Source: Capsaspora owczarzaki ATCC 30864
Taxonomy: Eukaryota; Opisthokonta; Filasterea
NCBI RefSeq assembly: GCF_000151315.2
Contig: NW_011887297.1
Span: 907,587-971,586 of the forward strand
Length of the DNA stretch: 64,000 nt
Reading direction: 5' to 3'
Numbering within the stretch: the first letter of the stretch is position 1; every line of letters starts with the position of its first letter. Made by a program: the position numbers and the translations under genes. Of this stretch, positions 49,510 through 60,161 are shown in pieces. The notes under the pieces were generated by a model. It saw only the letters and a list, made by a program, of their open reading frames with translations, did not search any database and was not told the origin of the DNA.

Positions 49510-50561
49510 AAGCACATCAGCTTGTCGTCGCCTTTTTTTTTTTTTACGTGACATTTTTTTTTTTTTTTTTTTTTGGGTTTGATCTTGTTCTGACACTCTG
49601 CTCTCGCGCTTGAGATGGGGGGGGGGAACCCGCCGACGCTGCCTCGCTACACTCAGCGACTGCGAGTCGACTGGATGCTGCTTGCCGCTGCTGACATGCA
49701 CCAAAATGACATGACGGGGGACGGTCGATGATTTTGGCAAGAAATTTGGAACCGCGCTCGATTCTATTCAGCCGCAAGCGCGGAGTGGGAGGGGGGGGGG
49801 ATGCAAACTGGCTGGTGGGCGAGGCACGACAATGCGCAGGCGAGGGGGTGGGAGGAAAGGGAGAAGAGTCAATGTACCCAAAGCTCGTCGCCCCAAGTCA
49901 TCACTGAATCCACAGAAATAAACTTTTGCCCAAAAAAAAAAAAAAAAAAAAAGAGACTGAGAGAGTCAAGCTGTCGACCTACATCAAGGACCAGGCGGCG
50001 GTTGGACGACGGAAAAGAGAGGAGATCAGGATGCGGGGTAAGAAAACAAAAGAATATATGGAGGGACGAGTGGAGGAATTGAAAAGAAAAGCTCCAACCT
50101 GTCAGCCGGACGGAATCCGCGGTGAAAAACCGATTGGAAATCAGCAGTGCAAGTGGTCGGAGGAAGTTTGATCATATACTTTGTTCGGTTACTTGCACTG
50201 CTCGGTAAGGGAGTTTTGCTGGAGCGCGACCATGCGACGCGACGAACCGAAGATTTGTCTTTCACGCTTTTATCCATCATAAAACAAAATCTGTGGCCAG
50301 AAATAAGCGCCAAAAAGCATGTCGAGCACAAGGACCGGTTGTTGATCACAGTCGACTGGCGGTCGTAGAGACAACCACACTCGAAATCAGGATCAATCAG
50401 ATAAAATCAGATAAATTTGAAATCATCGACGCTGCGCTCCGCCTGCAACACAGACACACGCCGTGCAAGCCATCGCTTGTCAAAGGAACGAGAGACAAAC
50501 AAAAAAGCCTTGTATGTAGCAGGAACAACAATCATGCCAAGCAGATTCACCAAAAAACATC
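49510..50561. other. Intergenic region between TOCA-like and DPM2 genes
   Basis: About 1.05 kb with poly(T), poly(A) and G-runs (49619-49626, 49791-49800, 49932-49951) but no recognisable gene. The left part should contain the TOCA-like promoter. Confidence 0.5.
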
Positions 50562-51360
50562 CTAAGTCGCCTTGACTTTGTTCGCAGCAGGAGCGTTGGG
50601 CGTGGCAGCAGCCTTTGCGCGAGCAGCACGCGACTTGATCAGATAAAAGAATGCAGCGATGGCAGAAACACCACCCACCAGGAGCAAGCCAGGCACGATG
50701 ACCGTGTACGGTCGAGGGAGGAAGTAGGCTTGTAATGGGTGGCTTGGATCGACAAAAGGCTAGAGCAAAAACACAGTCAAAAAAAACAAGTCACGAACAA
50801 GTTAGTACAGTACTTGGCGAGTCCCCAACGCTAGCTGTCCGTGGCACTACTGTATTGGACTGTTCTCCAGCCAAATCTCAGAATCGCTTTCATTTTGGTA
50901 CGTCGTTGTCTGCCTTTGCCTTCCTTGCACTCAACTGCTCACCACCAACGTCTGCCAATTGTAAAGCACAGCGATGACCTCTCGTGATGCCAACGCCGAC
51001 ATGAGCAGCCACTTTGCTCGATGGAGGACGCGCATTGCACAGAAGAGGACGTTTCATGCATGCCCAGGCCTCTGCCTCAGTGTGCCTCTCCTCTTGCGCA
51101 GCAGTGGTCCCAACACGTTGGCATGTTGTTGTGCAAACGCTGTTTCGCCTACCAGAACAAGAACCCAGGTCGAGTAGTAGAGGAAGGTGATCAGCCCAAT
51201 GAGGATCAGCACCGTCCCAACCAGCTTGTCAGCCGCAGTCGCCTGTATGAGTCGTCAAAGGATCAATGGGGCCGTAAGCACTCACTCAATTGAATTACAA
51301 AGTACACACTTCAAAGAACTGCATTGGAAGGGCGAAAACACAAAAAGCCAGACAAACCAT
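50562..51360 (-). CDS. DPM2: Dolichol-phosphate mannosyltransferase subunit 2
   Basis: Three coding exons: 51358-51360 (only the ATG), 51153-51242 and 50562-50759, 96 residues (human 84). DPM2 is a small ER membrane protein that stabilises the DPM1 catalytic subunit and supports GPI-GlcNAc transferase. The second exon gives ATAADKLVGTVLILIGLITF and LYYSTWVLVL (first membrane helix), matching human [21 protein letters not shown]. The third gives PFVDPSHPLQAYFLPRPYTV and the second helix IVPGLLLVGGVSAIAAFFYL, then a basic tail. Joining ATG to GCGACT gives MAT, the same N-terminus as human DPM2, which supports the one-codon exon with donor ATG/GTTTGT. Its 5' end is only 147 bp from the REEP stop. 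Confidence 0.9.
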
Positions 51361-51507
51361 AGTTGGAAAAAACAAAAAACAAAAAAACAAAAAAAAAAAA
51401 AAAAACTAAGACTGATTTTTTCAACCGTCGTTCGTTGATATCCACAGTTGTTCAAACTGGCATTTGTATTCGCATGCGAATGGCTACACGACAAGCAAAA
51501 CAACGCG

Positions 51508-53364
51508 CTACCAAAACCAAGACGACTTGTGCGGCTCAGCGGGTGCGGGCGCCGACGAGGACGAAGACGATGACGAGGCTTGCAGCTGCCGAAGCGCTTC
51601 TGCTTGGTTGGCAGCGAGCTGATCCGCATGCTGTCTGAGTCGTCGCAGGTTGTTCTCGTGCTCTGTAAGGCGGTCGACGTGGTCGTTGTCACCAACTGGA
51701 CGCGGCGCGGGCCGAGACGGAGGCGTTATGGGCGACGTCTCATAAACACTGGTCGCATCTCCATACTGCGACACGGGGCGAGAGCGAGCAGGGGGAGTGA
51801 CTTCCCCAAATGAAACAGGGCTGGCATCTGCGCGCGCCGCGGCAAGTTGATCAGACGGAGCAGTGGCTGCGCGCTTATTCGGCGGCGTGCGCCCGAAGCG
51901 TTGACGCAAGGCTGCAGCCGCGGTCGTCAAGTGAGAGGTAGGATGAGCCGATTGAGGGGGTTGGGGATGTTGCTGCTGCTGTTGTTGCTGTTGGGCGCGA
52001 AATCGCACAGATTCCTGTTTGAAGCATTTGCTGTGAGCCCAAAAACCAAACCAAACAAACACCAAGAAGGGGTTTTGAAATTCAAAGGGCCAAAGAAAAC
52101 ACAGGACGGAAGCTACTCACATCCACAAATTCCCATGGCTCGCTGGATGTGCTGCTGCCGCTCAAAGGCGGGCCTCGCGGAGTGCTGGCGTTGCTCGAGG
52201 CGTTGGACACGTCCATTTGGCCAAAGAACGCCGCAGCATCATTTTCAGAAAAGAAGTTGGCTGGATGAGATGGCTCTGGCCGGATGCTTCGGACAGACAG
52301 AGGCTGGGACACATCATAGTCGTCGGGAAGTTCTTCGAGAACCAAGGACATTGGCCGCTGGCGAGCAGAGGCCTCAGGTCCTTGCAGCTGACCCTGAGGG
52401 TGCTGCAGTTGTTGATGCTGTTGATGTTGTTGCAACATTTGAGCGTGATTGAGTTGTTGGAAGAAGACGTGCTGGCCCTGGGTAAAAAAACGAAAAACAC
52501 GAAAAGGGGTTGTCAGCAAGCAAGCAAAACACTGAGGCAAGCAAACACTTGGGCAAACAAAACCAATCATCTCGCAAAACCATCTCGCAAAACCAAAGAC
52601 CTACATTGGCAAGCGCTTGGACGAAGGCCTGTTGAACGAGAATGCAAAATCGCTTGGCCGATTCCAAGGACATGTGACGCACTGCCATGTATGCAGCGTT
52701 GCCTGTTGCATCGATAATTTGCTCGTTCTCCACGAGCTTAAGATGAAGAAAGTGCTTGTAAATGTTGACAGCGCCCTAATCATGCACGGACAAGAAGCCA
52801 GACAAAACAAATGAGCGTGCTGCCGCTTTCGGAGCAGAAATGTCGTCATCCGCTTCGGATTCGTACCTTGGTCTGAGGCAGCATCAACCAAAGCACAAAG
52901 AGCATTTTGATTTCATTGTACAGAGGAAACCTAATGGCAGTGCGGAAATAAAACGGGTTAAAAAACAAAAACAACAAAAAAGGTTGGGTGGTCCAAAATC
53001 GGCTGGCTGCTGACGTGACAACTTACCACGACCCAAGCAGGGCATCGAGCACAAGGGCTGCGACTGAGAAGAAACCAAAGACAATCCAGTACATCATCCA
53101 TTGCTGGTACTCGACAATATTTCTGGTTTTGATTGCCTTGAACGAAGCGTAAGCTGGGTATGCCACGCTGACGACGTTGCTGTTGTTGAAAAACAGGGGC
53201 AAAAGTCACGAACTGGATGAGCATTCAACACGGCCCCTGAGCATTCTTGTGGTGATGATTGCGACGACTGATTCAAACACCAACGCTGGATGTATGTTTT
53301 GCGCTGGTTTTGACTTTGTTTCAAATCCTTACCAAACGGCACTGGAAACAACTGCAATCACCAT
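51508..53364 (-). CDS. REEP-family ER-shaping protein (TB2/DP1/HVA22)
   Basis: Six exons: 53333-53364, 53027-53179, 52867-52930, 52605-52775, 52121-52477 and 51508-52014, 427 residues. REEP1-4-like: MVIAVVSSAVCNVVSVAYPA, YASFKAIKTRNIVEYQQWMM, YWIVFGFFSVAALVLDALLG, WFPLYNEIKMLFVLWLMLPQ then TKGAVNIYKHF, all matching the hydrophobic reticulon-like core that curves ER tubules and links them to microtubules. The long C-terminus is low-complexity (Gln-, Ser- and Pro-rich, including Q8) with an acidic FVD and a Ser run near the end, finishing SSWFW. The first exon is only 32 bases. The exon 6 acceptor (52014) was chosen by phase over a nearer AG. The tail has no detectable domain. Confidence 0.92.
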
Positions 53365-54342
53365 GGCTTTTGGGGGATTGTGCAAGGCAGCAAGAGGAAG
53401 CTGGTCACAAAATCAGGCAAGACACGTAGTAGCAAAAAAAAGCCAACGAACGAACGACTCGAGGGCTCGGAAAGCGGGACTCTGAACGGCGAAGAACAAA
53501 AAAAAAAAAAAATAAATAAAAAAATAAAAAAAAAATACGGCGTTAGCTGTTGGAAAAAAAAAAACAATAAAAAAAAAATACGGCGTTAGCTGTTGGTTTG
53601 AATTCAAGAACGAACACACGAAAATGAGTCTCAACGGGTCGCGTCCAATCTCACACTCGAGGGTGGTTTCATATCAGTGTTGCTCGTTGTGGGACTGTGG
53701 GGGAGTGAAGGCGAAAGGGGGGGGAGAAAGAGGGTACGTGGCGGTTGAAACGACCACGACGTCATCAAGTCACCGTCTCGCTTCACCAAGTCCTTCTCTC
53801 CTATGGCCGCTCATGACTCCGCATGCCCCACGCAAGGGTGACAAGGAGATTTGGCCAACAAGCGCAGCCAGACAGGACGGGGCTGTGCAGGGTCGTTCGG
53901 TGGGAATTCGTGTTGCTCAAACTGACGTGGAAAGTGATTCAGACGAGTTGCTCGCAGCCACCAACACAGCAAGGTGCAACGGTCGTGGGAGGGGGCTATG
54001 CAAGCAATGCAAATGCCTCGTACTCACAGACCTCGGCGAAAGAGCACAATGACAAGAAAAGAGACAAGGAAAAACCTGAACGAACAAACAGCAAAGGATG
54101 AAGACTGCAATACAATGCAATGTTCTGAGAACCAAAGAAACGCAGAAATTCGATAGGTTTCAAAAGGCAACTGAATAAACGAATAAACAAGGAGACAATG
54201 CTATCGTGATTTTTATTAGGGAAACTGGAACAACCACAACGAATCAATAGATAGCGACGCTTGTTTCGTACCAAGCACCAAGCAGGTGCTTTGAAAGACG
54301 AGCTCGAAGAAGGTCGTCGGTAGAGTGCTGGCTGTGCTGAAT
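53365..54342. other. Intergenic region upstream of REEP
   Basis: About 980 bp between the REEP start and the stop of the KIAA0513-like gene, both minus strand. It contains A-rich DNA and a tandem repeat (separate entry). No convincing coding segment was found on either strand. Confidence 0.5.
53520..53597. repeat. Direct repeat, A-run plus ATACGGCGTTAGCTGTTGG
   Basis: Two copies of an A8-9 run followed by tacggcgttagctgttgg, about 42 bases apart and identical over roughly 27 bases, separated by A-rich sequence. Confidence 0.85.
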
Positions 54343-56918
54343 CTAGCGCTTTTGAACGAGCAGCTCCAGCTTGGGTTGCACGGCAACCTCTTTCATAACG
54401 TGCGTGACTTCCTTGAGCGACATTTTGCGAACCTTGTGCGAGTTGATCGATACAACACAGTCTCCGATCGCAAGTTTGCCGCTGGCATCGGCAGCGCTAT
54501 TCTTGCGCACAGAAGTCACCACCATGTCCTCGTCAATGGGCTCAATTGAGAAGCCAAAGCCGCCAGCCGGCTGCTTTTCCAACAAGACCTTGACGAGGCG
54601 TCGCGGGGCGAGCGTGTCAATGTTGGAGACTAATAGGGCGTGCTGCTCAGGAGTGATGTTGCCGACCGTCGCCATCTTGTCCAGGAACGTCTCGCAAATG
54701 TGCCGCCCGACACCTAGTGCGAGCATGTTGTTTGTGAAGGTTGCGAGCTGGCCAAAAGCTGCGTTTTGGTCGCACACCACTGCGTCTTGGCGTTGCTCCT
54801 CACTAATGCATTGAGAGTTGAAAAGAGGAAAAGAAATAGACAAAAGTTAAATCACAGTACAAAACTGCTCGCTCAACGCAAACCAGAACAAACCCCCAAT
54901 ACCTGAGAGTAGCCCATTCGTCCGTCCGCTTGGCTTGTTCGGACGCAATGGCACTAAAGTACGCAGCCGTCCAAAAGCGGAGGGATTGCCAGATTGGCTG
55001 AGACGACAGGGCCGACTGCAGGTATTCCTTGTCCCCCTGATCGTTGAGGTGATAGAATGTGAAGCACATGTTCATCAGAATCTTGGCCGGCATAAAATCG
55101 TCTGCGAGCGTGCACTCGTGCAGTGCCACCGCGGTGAACTGGATTAGGCGGAAAAACGTCATTTCTTCAACGCGCAAGGTACTCGCGCGTTGCTTGTCAA
55201 GAAGCCGCGAATACCAAGCTCGGCCCTTTTCCTGCTGGCAGAGTTCGGCGAATCGGGCCTTGTCATCCTCGGTGATGCTTTCATCACCCGAATCAGCCAG
55301 GTCATCGCTGCTTGTTGTAGCGCCTGCGTCGCCGTCGCGGCGCTCGCCTTGATCGACCTTGACCGATCGCGACAAGTCGGTTAGACTGGTCGAGAAGGAG
55401 CTCGTGGAAGCTGGGAGAGAACTAGCAAAGATTTGACGCACAAATCGCTTCATGAATCGCGCATCAGGATCGGTCTCCAACACGCTTTCGATTGCTGGCA
55501 CGCGCTCGTGCTCGACGTCAACCATGGTCTTTTCCTTGCGCTCTGCGTGCATGTGGGAAATCAGGTGCGAGGCAGAGGAACTGGAGGTGACGGATGCCTT
55601 TCGATCCCGGTCTGGAGCATGGAGGGAGCCGCTATCACTCAAGGACGAAGCTTGGCGGGAATGTGCGCCGTGGATCCCGGGTTCTTCGCCATCCTGCGAC
55701 TCTACAGGAGAAAAGACGGTCGGCGATGTGTGCGTGTCAACTGGGGCAACTGGAGAACGGGCGCGAGAATGTGTGAGTACTGGTTGTGGTGTCGGAGCCA
55801 AGGTGGGCTCTTGTCCGACGTGCCCGCTAGTTGCCGACGAATGGCGAGTGCCGTGCGCTGGCGAAGGCGAGCCCCCGGAAGCAAGCGGCGTCGCGAAGGA
55901 CGCCGAGGACGAGTTTTGTGCCGTTGCAACAATCCGATTCTTGGCCGACGTCAATGCAGCTGACATTCCAGCAAACATGCCTTTCGCAGGGCCGTGCGAC
56001 GAGCTGGCGGAGGTCGAGGAAGAGGACGAGGAGGATGATGAGGAGGATGAGGAGTATGAGGTGGTGTAGTGTGAGCGGAGGCGGAGGCGGCTATGGAGTG
56101 TGCGCCGTTGGCGACGAAATCGAGGGCACTTTGGCGCGCGCATTTGTCCGAGCGTCATCGTCGTGATGTTGCGAGGATGTCAGGGCAATCGTAGGATCTG
56201 GTGTTGGACGTCCTGTGGCCCAAAAGAGAATCACCGGCAGCCCGTTGAGTTGGACAATTCCAAATCTTGCGCTCCACTTCACGCTTCTCACTTGCATGGA
56301 GCGATTACCTTGATTTGCAGCACCCGGGACTGCAGCAGAGTGCTCAGCGCTGAGCAACGCTCGCAAAGTGGCGATTGTCTCGCGCATCATGTCGTTCTCG
56401 AGGATGCAAGTCTCGAGCTGCCGTCGAATCGCCTGTTTCCCCGCCCCCCGATACACAAAACAAACCAGCAAACAAAGCGTAGGCAGTGAGAATACGAAGC
56501 CAAAAAAAACCCAGCATCAGCAGCACCATGTCAGATGGTGGATGGAGACTGGGGGACGACCCCGAGTCACTGAGAATGGTGACCGAGCACAAGTCCCACC
56601 CAGAAGCGAGACTCGTCCTATCCAGACCATCCAGGCCCCTTTACACGCACTGCACACACGCGCATAGCAAAGACGGGCTCGAAGACTGGGATGGTCGGGG
56701 GGCTCCATGGAAGATGCATTGTAAGTGCAATGGTCGCAAAATTCAAAACCACTCACTGCGCAGGACGGACTGCGGCAGGACACGGTGGCGGATGTGCCAG
56801 CAGCAATGGCAGCGGGCGGCGTGTTTCGATGCGCTGGGAGGTCGCTGGGTGGCGGGGAGGTGCTGCTGGCGACGGCAACCGAAGCCGCGGCGACAGCCAA
56901 TGGTGATTCACTCTCCAT
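54343..56918 (-). CDS. KIAA0513-like protein with C-terminal PDZ domain
   Basis: Exons 56757-56918, 56309-56432, about 54903-55980 and 54343-54802, about 607 residues. Exon 1 is Ser/Ala/Pro-rich; exon 2 is a short helix (AIRRQLETCILENDMMRETI). The start of exon 3 is uncertain: acceptor 55980 keeps phase, but a serine-rich stretch up to about 56158 is also open. The conserved core matches human KIAA0513: RFMKRFVRQIFASSL, RFAELCQQEKGRAWYSRLLD, FFRLIQFTAVALHEC, DDFMPAKILMNMCFTFYHLN, PIWQSLRFWTAAYFSAI, then AAFGQLATFTNNMLALGVG and KMATVGNITPEQHALLVSNI. A PDZ domain ends the protein (LLEKQPAGGFGFSIEPIDED; carboxylate loop GFGF; ASGKLAIGDCVVSIN). The core's biochemical role is unknown. The PDZ would recruit a partner C-terminus (inference). 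Confidence 0.86.
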
Positions 56919-57241
56919 CCGATTCCGATTCAGCCACCAGACCAGAGAGCAACGGCGATGTTGGAATTAAACAACTGAGCTCGTCCATCGTCGTCAGGCA
57001 AACTTCAAACTCCAGGATAGTGGAAGGATAAGAAGAGAAGCATTGCACGGGTGAATTGAACCATTGTCAGTTTAGAATATACATTGTATTCAACAACAGC
57101 AGTTTATCATTTCAATCTCCAACAAGCTTAACAACACACAACGCGATTGGCAACAAGATGCACACGCACTCGACAGCAGTTTGGATCGAGAGGGTTGTGA
57201 AAGAAAATGAGATGCCAAGTTGCAAACCGGTCCATTTCTAG
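56919..57241. other. Intergenic region
   Basis: 323 bp between the KIAA0513-like start and the RSBN1-like stop, both minus strand. No structure of note. Confidence 0.5.
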
Positions 57242-59248
57242 TTACCGCATGCTCTTCATCGAACTCATGCGTGACCGCTTGCGTGGCGCGCCGTTCGACA
57301 TCATGCCTGGTCCAGAGCCAGCTGCGGCGGCAACACCCATCTCCAAATTGTCTGCAAACTCGCGGTAGCGCTTGTAGCGGAGATGCCAAGTGACACTAAC
57401 ACTGGCGGCAACCGTCTTGAACTGGTGCACCACCCGACGAGGGATAAAGTAAATGTCGCCGAGGTCGAGGCGAACGCGCGCATGCTTGATGCCGCTTCTT
57501 CGCATCTGGTTGAGCTTGGCATCTTCAACCCACAGCTGAGGGTCCAAGAGCTGATCGGCGGGCTCCTCGTTGTAGTCCAGGCCAATCATGTTCTCTACCG
57601 TCTGCATGCTTTCGGCGTGGAAGGCAATCACATCCTTGCACGCAATCACAGAGGTGGGCTGCAATTGCATCCGAGTAGCCGCGGCCGCAGCAACCCCAGT
57701 CGTCGGAACAGCACCAGTCACACTCGCCTCCATAAAGACTTCGTCCTCGGCGAGCAAGGCTGCGAGCCGTTGAGAGTCGCCCTTGACGCGGGCGTCCTCA
57801 ATTTGCATGCTTCGCGAATGCTGCGACTGGCGGCCATGCGCTGTGACTTGACTGACCGGCTGCAGCAACCCGACTGCAGCGACTGTGTGCCTGAATGGGA
57901 TGAGCCCTGCGTGGTCTGCGTGACAACCCGTTCGATCTTCCACGAGCTTTTCTCGAGGGCTTTCAACACGCGGACGAATGTACAAGCTAGAGAGCCACAA
58001 AACAAAGCAAAAACAATCCCCAACAAAACAAACAAAACAAGCAAACAAAACAAAACAAAAAAGATGAAAAAAAAGATGAAAAGATTGTGAGCAACAAAAT
58101 GCGGCGCGTCCCCATCTCAACTACAACCCTCAACAACCAAAATAAACAAAAAACACGTACTATTCCAGCTGGTCCTTTTTTCGGCGCTCGCCTCGCCCGG
58201 GAGTAGAGCCGGTGGTGGCATCTCCGCCGCGACGACGACCGCTGTCTGGCGTGGTCGCCCCGAGTTCTGACAGCGCAACGACTTGCTCGCCAGGTCGCAC
58301 CCATAGAATGGGCCCGTCATTGCTATCCTGCGGACGAAGGCCTTTGAGGACTGAAATGGGACCCCACGGCATGACAACGCGCAAAAACGGATTGCTTTCG
58401 AGAAGCGCCAGATGCTCCGGGAAGTATCCGCCCAGCTCTTCTTGGAAGCAGCCGACCATGGAGATTGGGCGCATGCCTCCAGCACGATGGGTGCCGTGAC
58501 TGAAAGAGGCATCGATCGCATTGGCATAGTCGGCAATTTGGGTCGACTCGGACATGTTCTTTTGCCCAAACGCCTCGCGCACAATGCGCGTTGCGGGGTG
58601 GTCGCGTACAAGCATGCGGAAGTGGTTGGGAAGATCGGCTCCGCCCTGGTGCACAATGCCAATGACGTGGCGGGCGAGGCCAGTGATGGGATCTTCCGAC
58701 AAAATCTCTTCGAGGCATGCTTCGGCAAACAGCGCTCGTTCCTGTGTGCTCAGCAGCTCGGCGTCCGCTGGGTACACGTGGACAACAGATGCACCACCAT
58801 GTGCTTGCACCTCGACGTAGGATCGCAGTCCGCGAGGCCTGGCCGGATTACTATTGCTGTCGCTCCTGATTGACGGCTTCTCATCTGCAAACGGTGTTGG
58901 AGACCCACGCACCGATGTCGGTACCGAGGCAGAGGTTGAAACAGCAGCAGCAGCAGCAGCTGCTGCTGCTGCAGCACGCATGGATGCGCTCATCCGTCCT
59001 CGCGGGGACGGAGGCGCAGAGTCTGCGGAAAATCGCGACGCATCGGCTACCGCACCCGACAACCCCTGGGCGTTGCTTCGGCCATGAGGATGGTGTGCGT
59101 CCACGCCCCCAAACAGCACGTCACGCAGCGCCAGAATGAGCCGGTCACGGAGTGACAGTTGGTCGACGAGGTCGTCGTCACTCTCACTATCGCTTGCGTC
59201 CCCAGAGTGCGTGTTGCTCTTGTCGTCTTCTCCGCTGCCAGTATTCAT
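57242..59248 (-). CDS. RSBN1/KDM9-like JmjC-type protein
   Basis: Two exons, 58161-59248 and 57242-57986, 610 residues. Matches to animal RSBN1/RSBN1L: HARV-flanked blocks HVIGIVHQGGADLPNHFRML, HGTHRAGGMRPISMVGCFQE, EELGGYFPEHLALLESNPFL, DGPILWVRPGEQVVALSELG, then across the intron REKLVEDRTGCHADHAG, VIAFHAESM, WVEDAKLNQMRRSGIKHARV and DIYFIPRRVVHQFKTVAAS. Drosophila and mammalian relatives have been reported to demethylate H4K20 (named KDM9). The HxD-like CHADH, FHAE and HQF segments are candidate metal-site residues (inference). The N-terminal 150 residues are acidic/low-complexity with an Ala11 run. A Ser/Gln/Ala-rich insertion sits between TVAAVGLLQPVS and VIACKDVIAFHAE. The basic tail RKRSRMSSMKSMR may be a nuclear signal. 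An in-frame upstream extension is possible but unsupported. Confidence 0.9.
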
Positions 59249-60036
59249 CGGCTCGTGGTGTCTGTCTTGATTGCCAAGCCAACGGGCTGCGTGCTTTCCA
59301 TGACCGGCCGTTGCGCAGCAGCGACGACGTTTGCAGCAGCCGCGCGAGCACTGGTGCGCTGTCAGCCACCGCGACGGTCCTCCGTGGACGCTTGCGACGG
59401 CTCATCCAGCTGCTGCTGGTCGTGCTCTACAGGCTCTACAGGCTCTGCAGCAGTAGTTGTAGCATCGTCGAGTTGCTCGCTGGCTTGGCGTTTGAATGTT
59501 GGTCTCTGCGGCTCAGCAGCGGCCGTCTGCGTTTGGCTCGTCGGCAACTCTGTCGGCCAATTCATTTTCCAAATTACAACAACAAAGTAAGAAAGCAGCA
59601 GCACAGGGACCAAGGGACCCAGCAAAGTGTGGGGGCGTAGGGGGGGGGGAATGAGTGAGTGAGAGCGAGATGGCGTTTCTTGCATGGCCACTGTGTGTTC
59701 GTTTCTGCGCTCTCTTCTCTCTCGCTCGCTCTCTCTCCTCAGCACGACGCAAGCAGGGCGGACGAGGAGGTGTCGTACCAGCTGCTGGCGTGTGACTGTG
59801 CATCGCCTCGTCGATCGTTTCCATACAAAAAAAAAAAAGTGCGAAAAACAGAAAAAAAATAAAAATGAATGAAAGCGTTCCATTGAATATGGCTTAAAGC
59901 AAAGGCTGTTTGAGCTGGTCGTTGTGGCGAGAGCGGTGAACGGCCGTCACGATAGATGTAACATCAAGCCAACTGGTCCCATCTGCCACATTCGACATTC
60001 AACCGTTTTCTACTGAATGACCATGCTCCCCCCCTC

Positions 60037-60076
<40 letters not shown>

Positions 60077-60161
60077 CGCGGGAAACTAAAAGGGTTCAAA
60101 ACTTGCCTCAGTCTCCCTTTTATTTCGTTGTGTCTACTTCCGACTCTTTTCTCGCTTTTCA
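59249..60161. promoter_or_regulatory. Divergent intergenic region between RSBN1-like and TBL1 genes
   Basis: The two genes start 913 bp apart and point away, so both promoters lie here. Open but unrelated reading frames near 59360-59570 on the minus strand may be 5' UTR. A G9 run near 59641, a CT-rich block (59705-59740) and a 38 bp poly(A) tract (60038-60075) are present. Confidence 0.5.
60038..60075. repeat. 38 bp poly(A) tract
   Basis: Uninterrupted A run about 86 bp upstream of the TBL1 start codon, preceded by a C-rich stretch. Confidence 0.9.

Noticed and set aside
59362-59570. Minus-strand frame MNWPTELPTS as an upstream RSBN1 exon
   Set aside because: It stops before the RSBN1 start and no in-phase splice pair links them; more likely 5' UTR or an upstream open frame.
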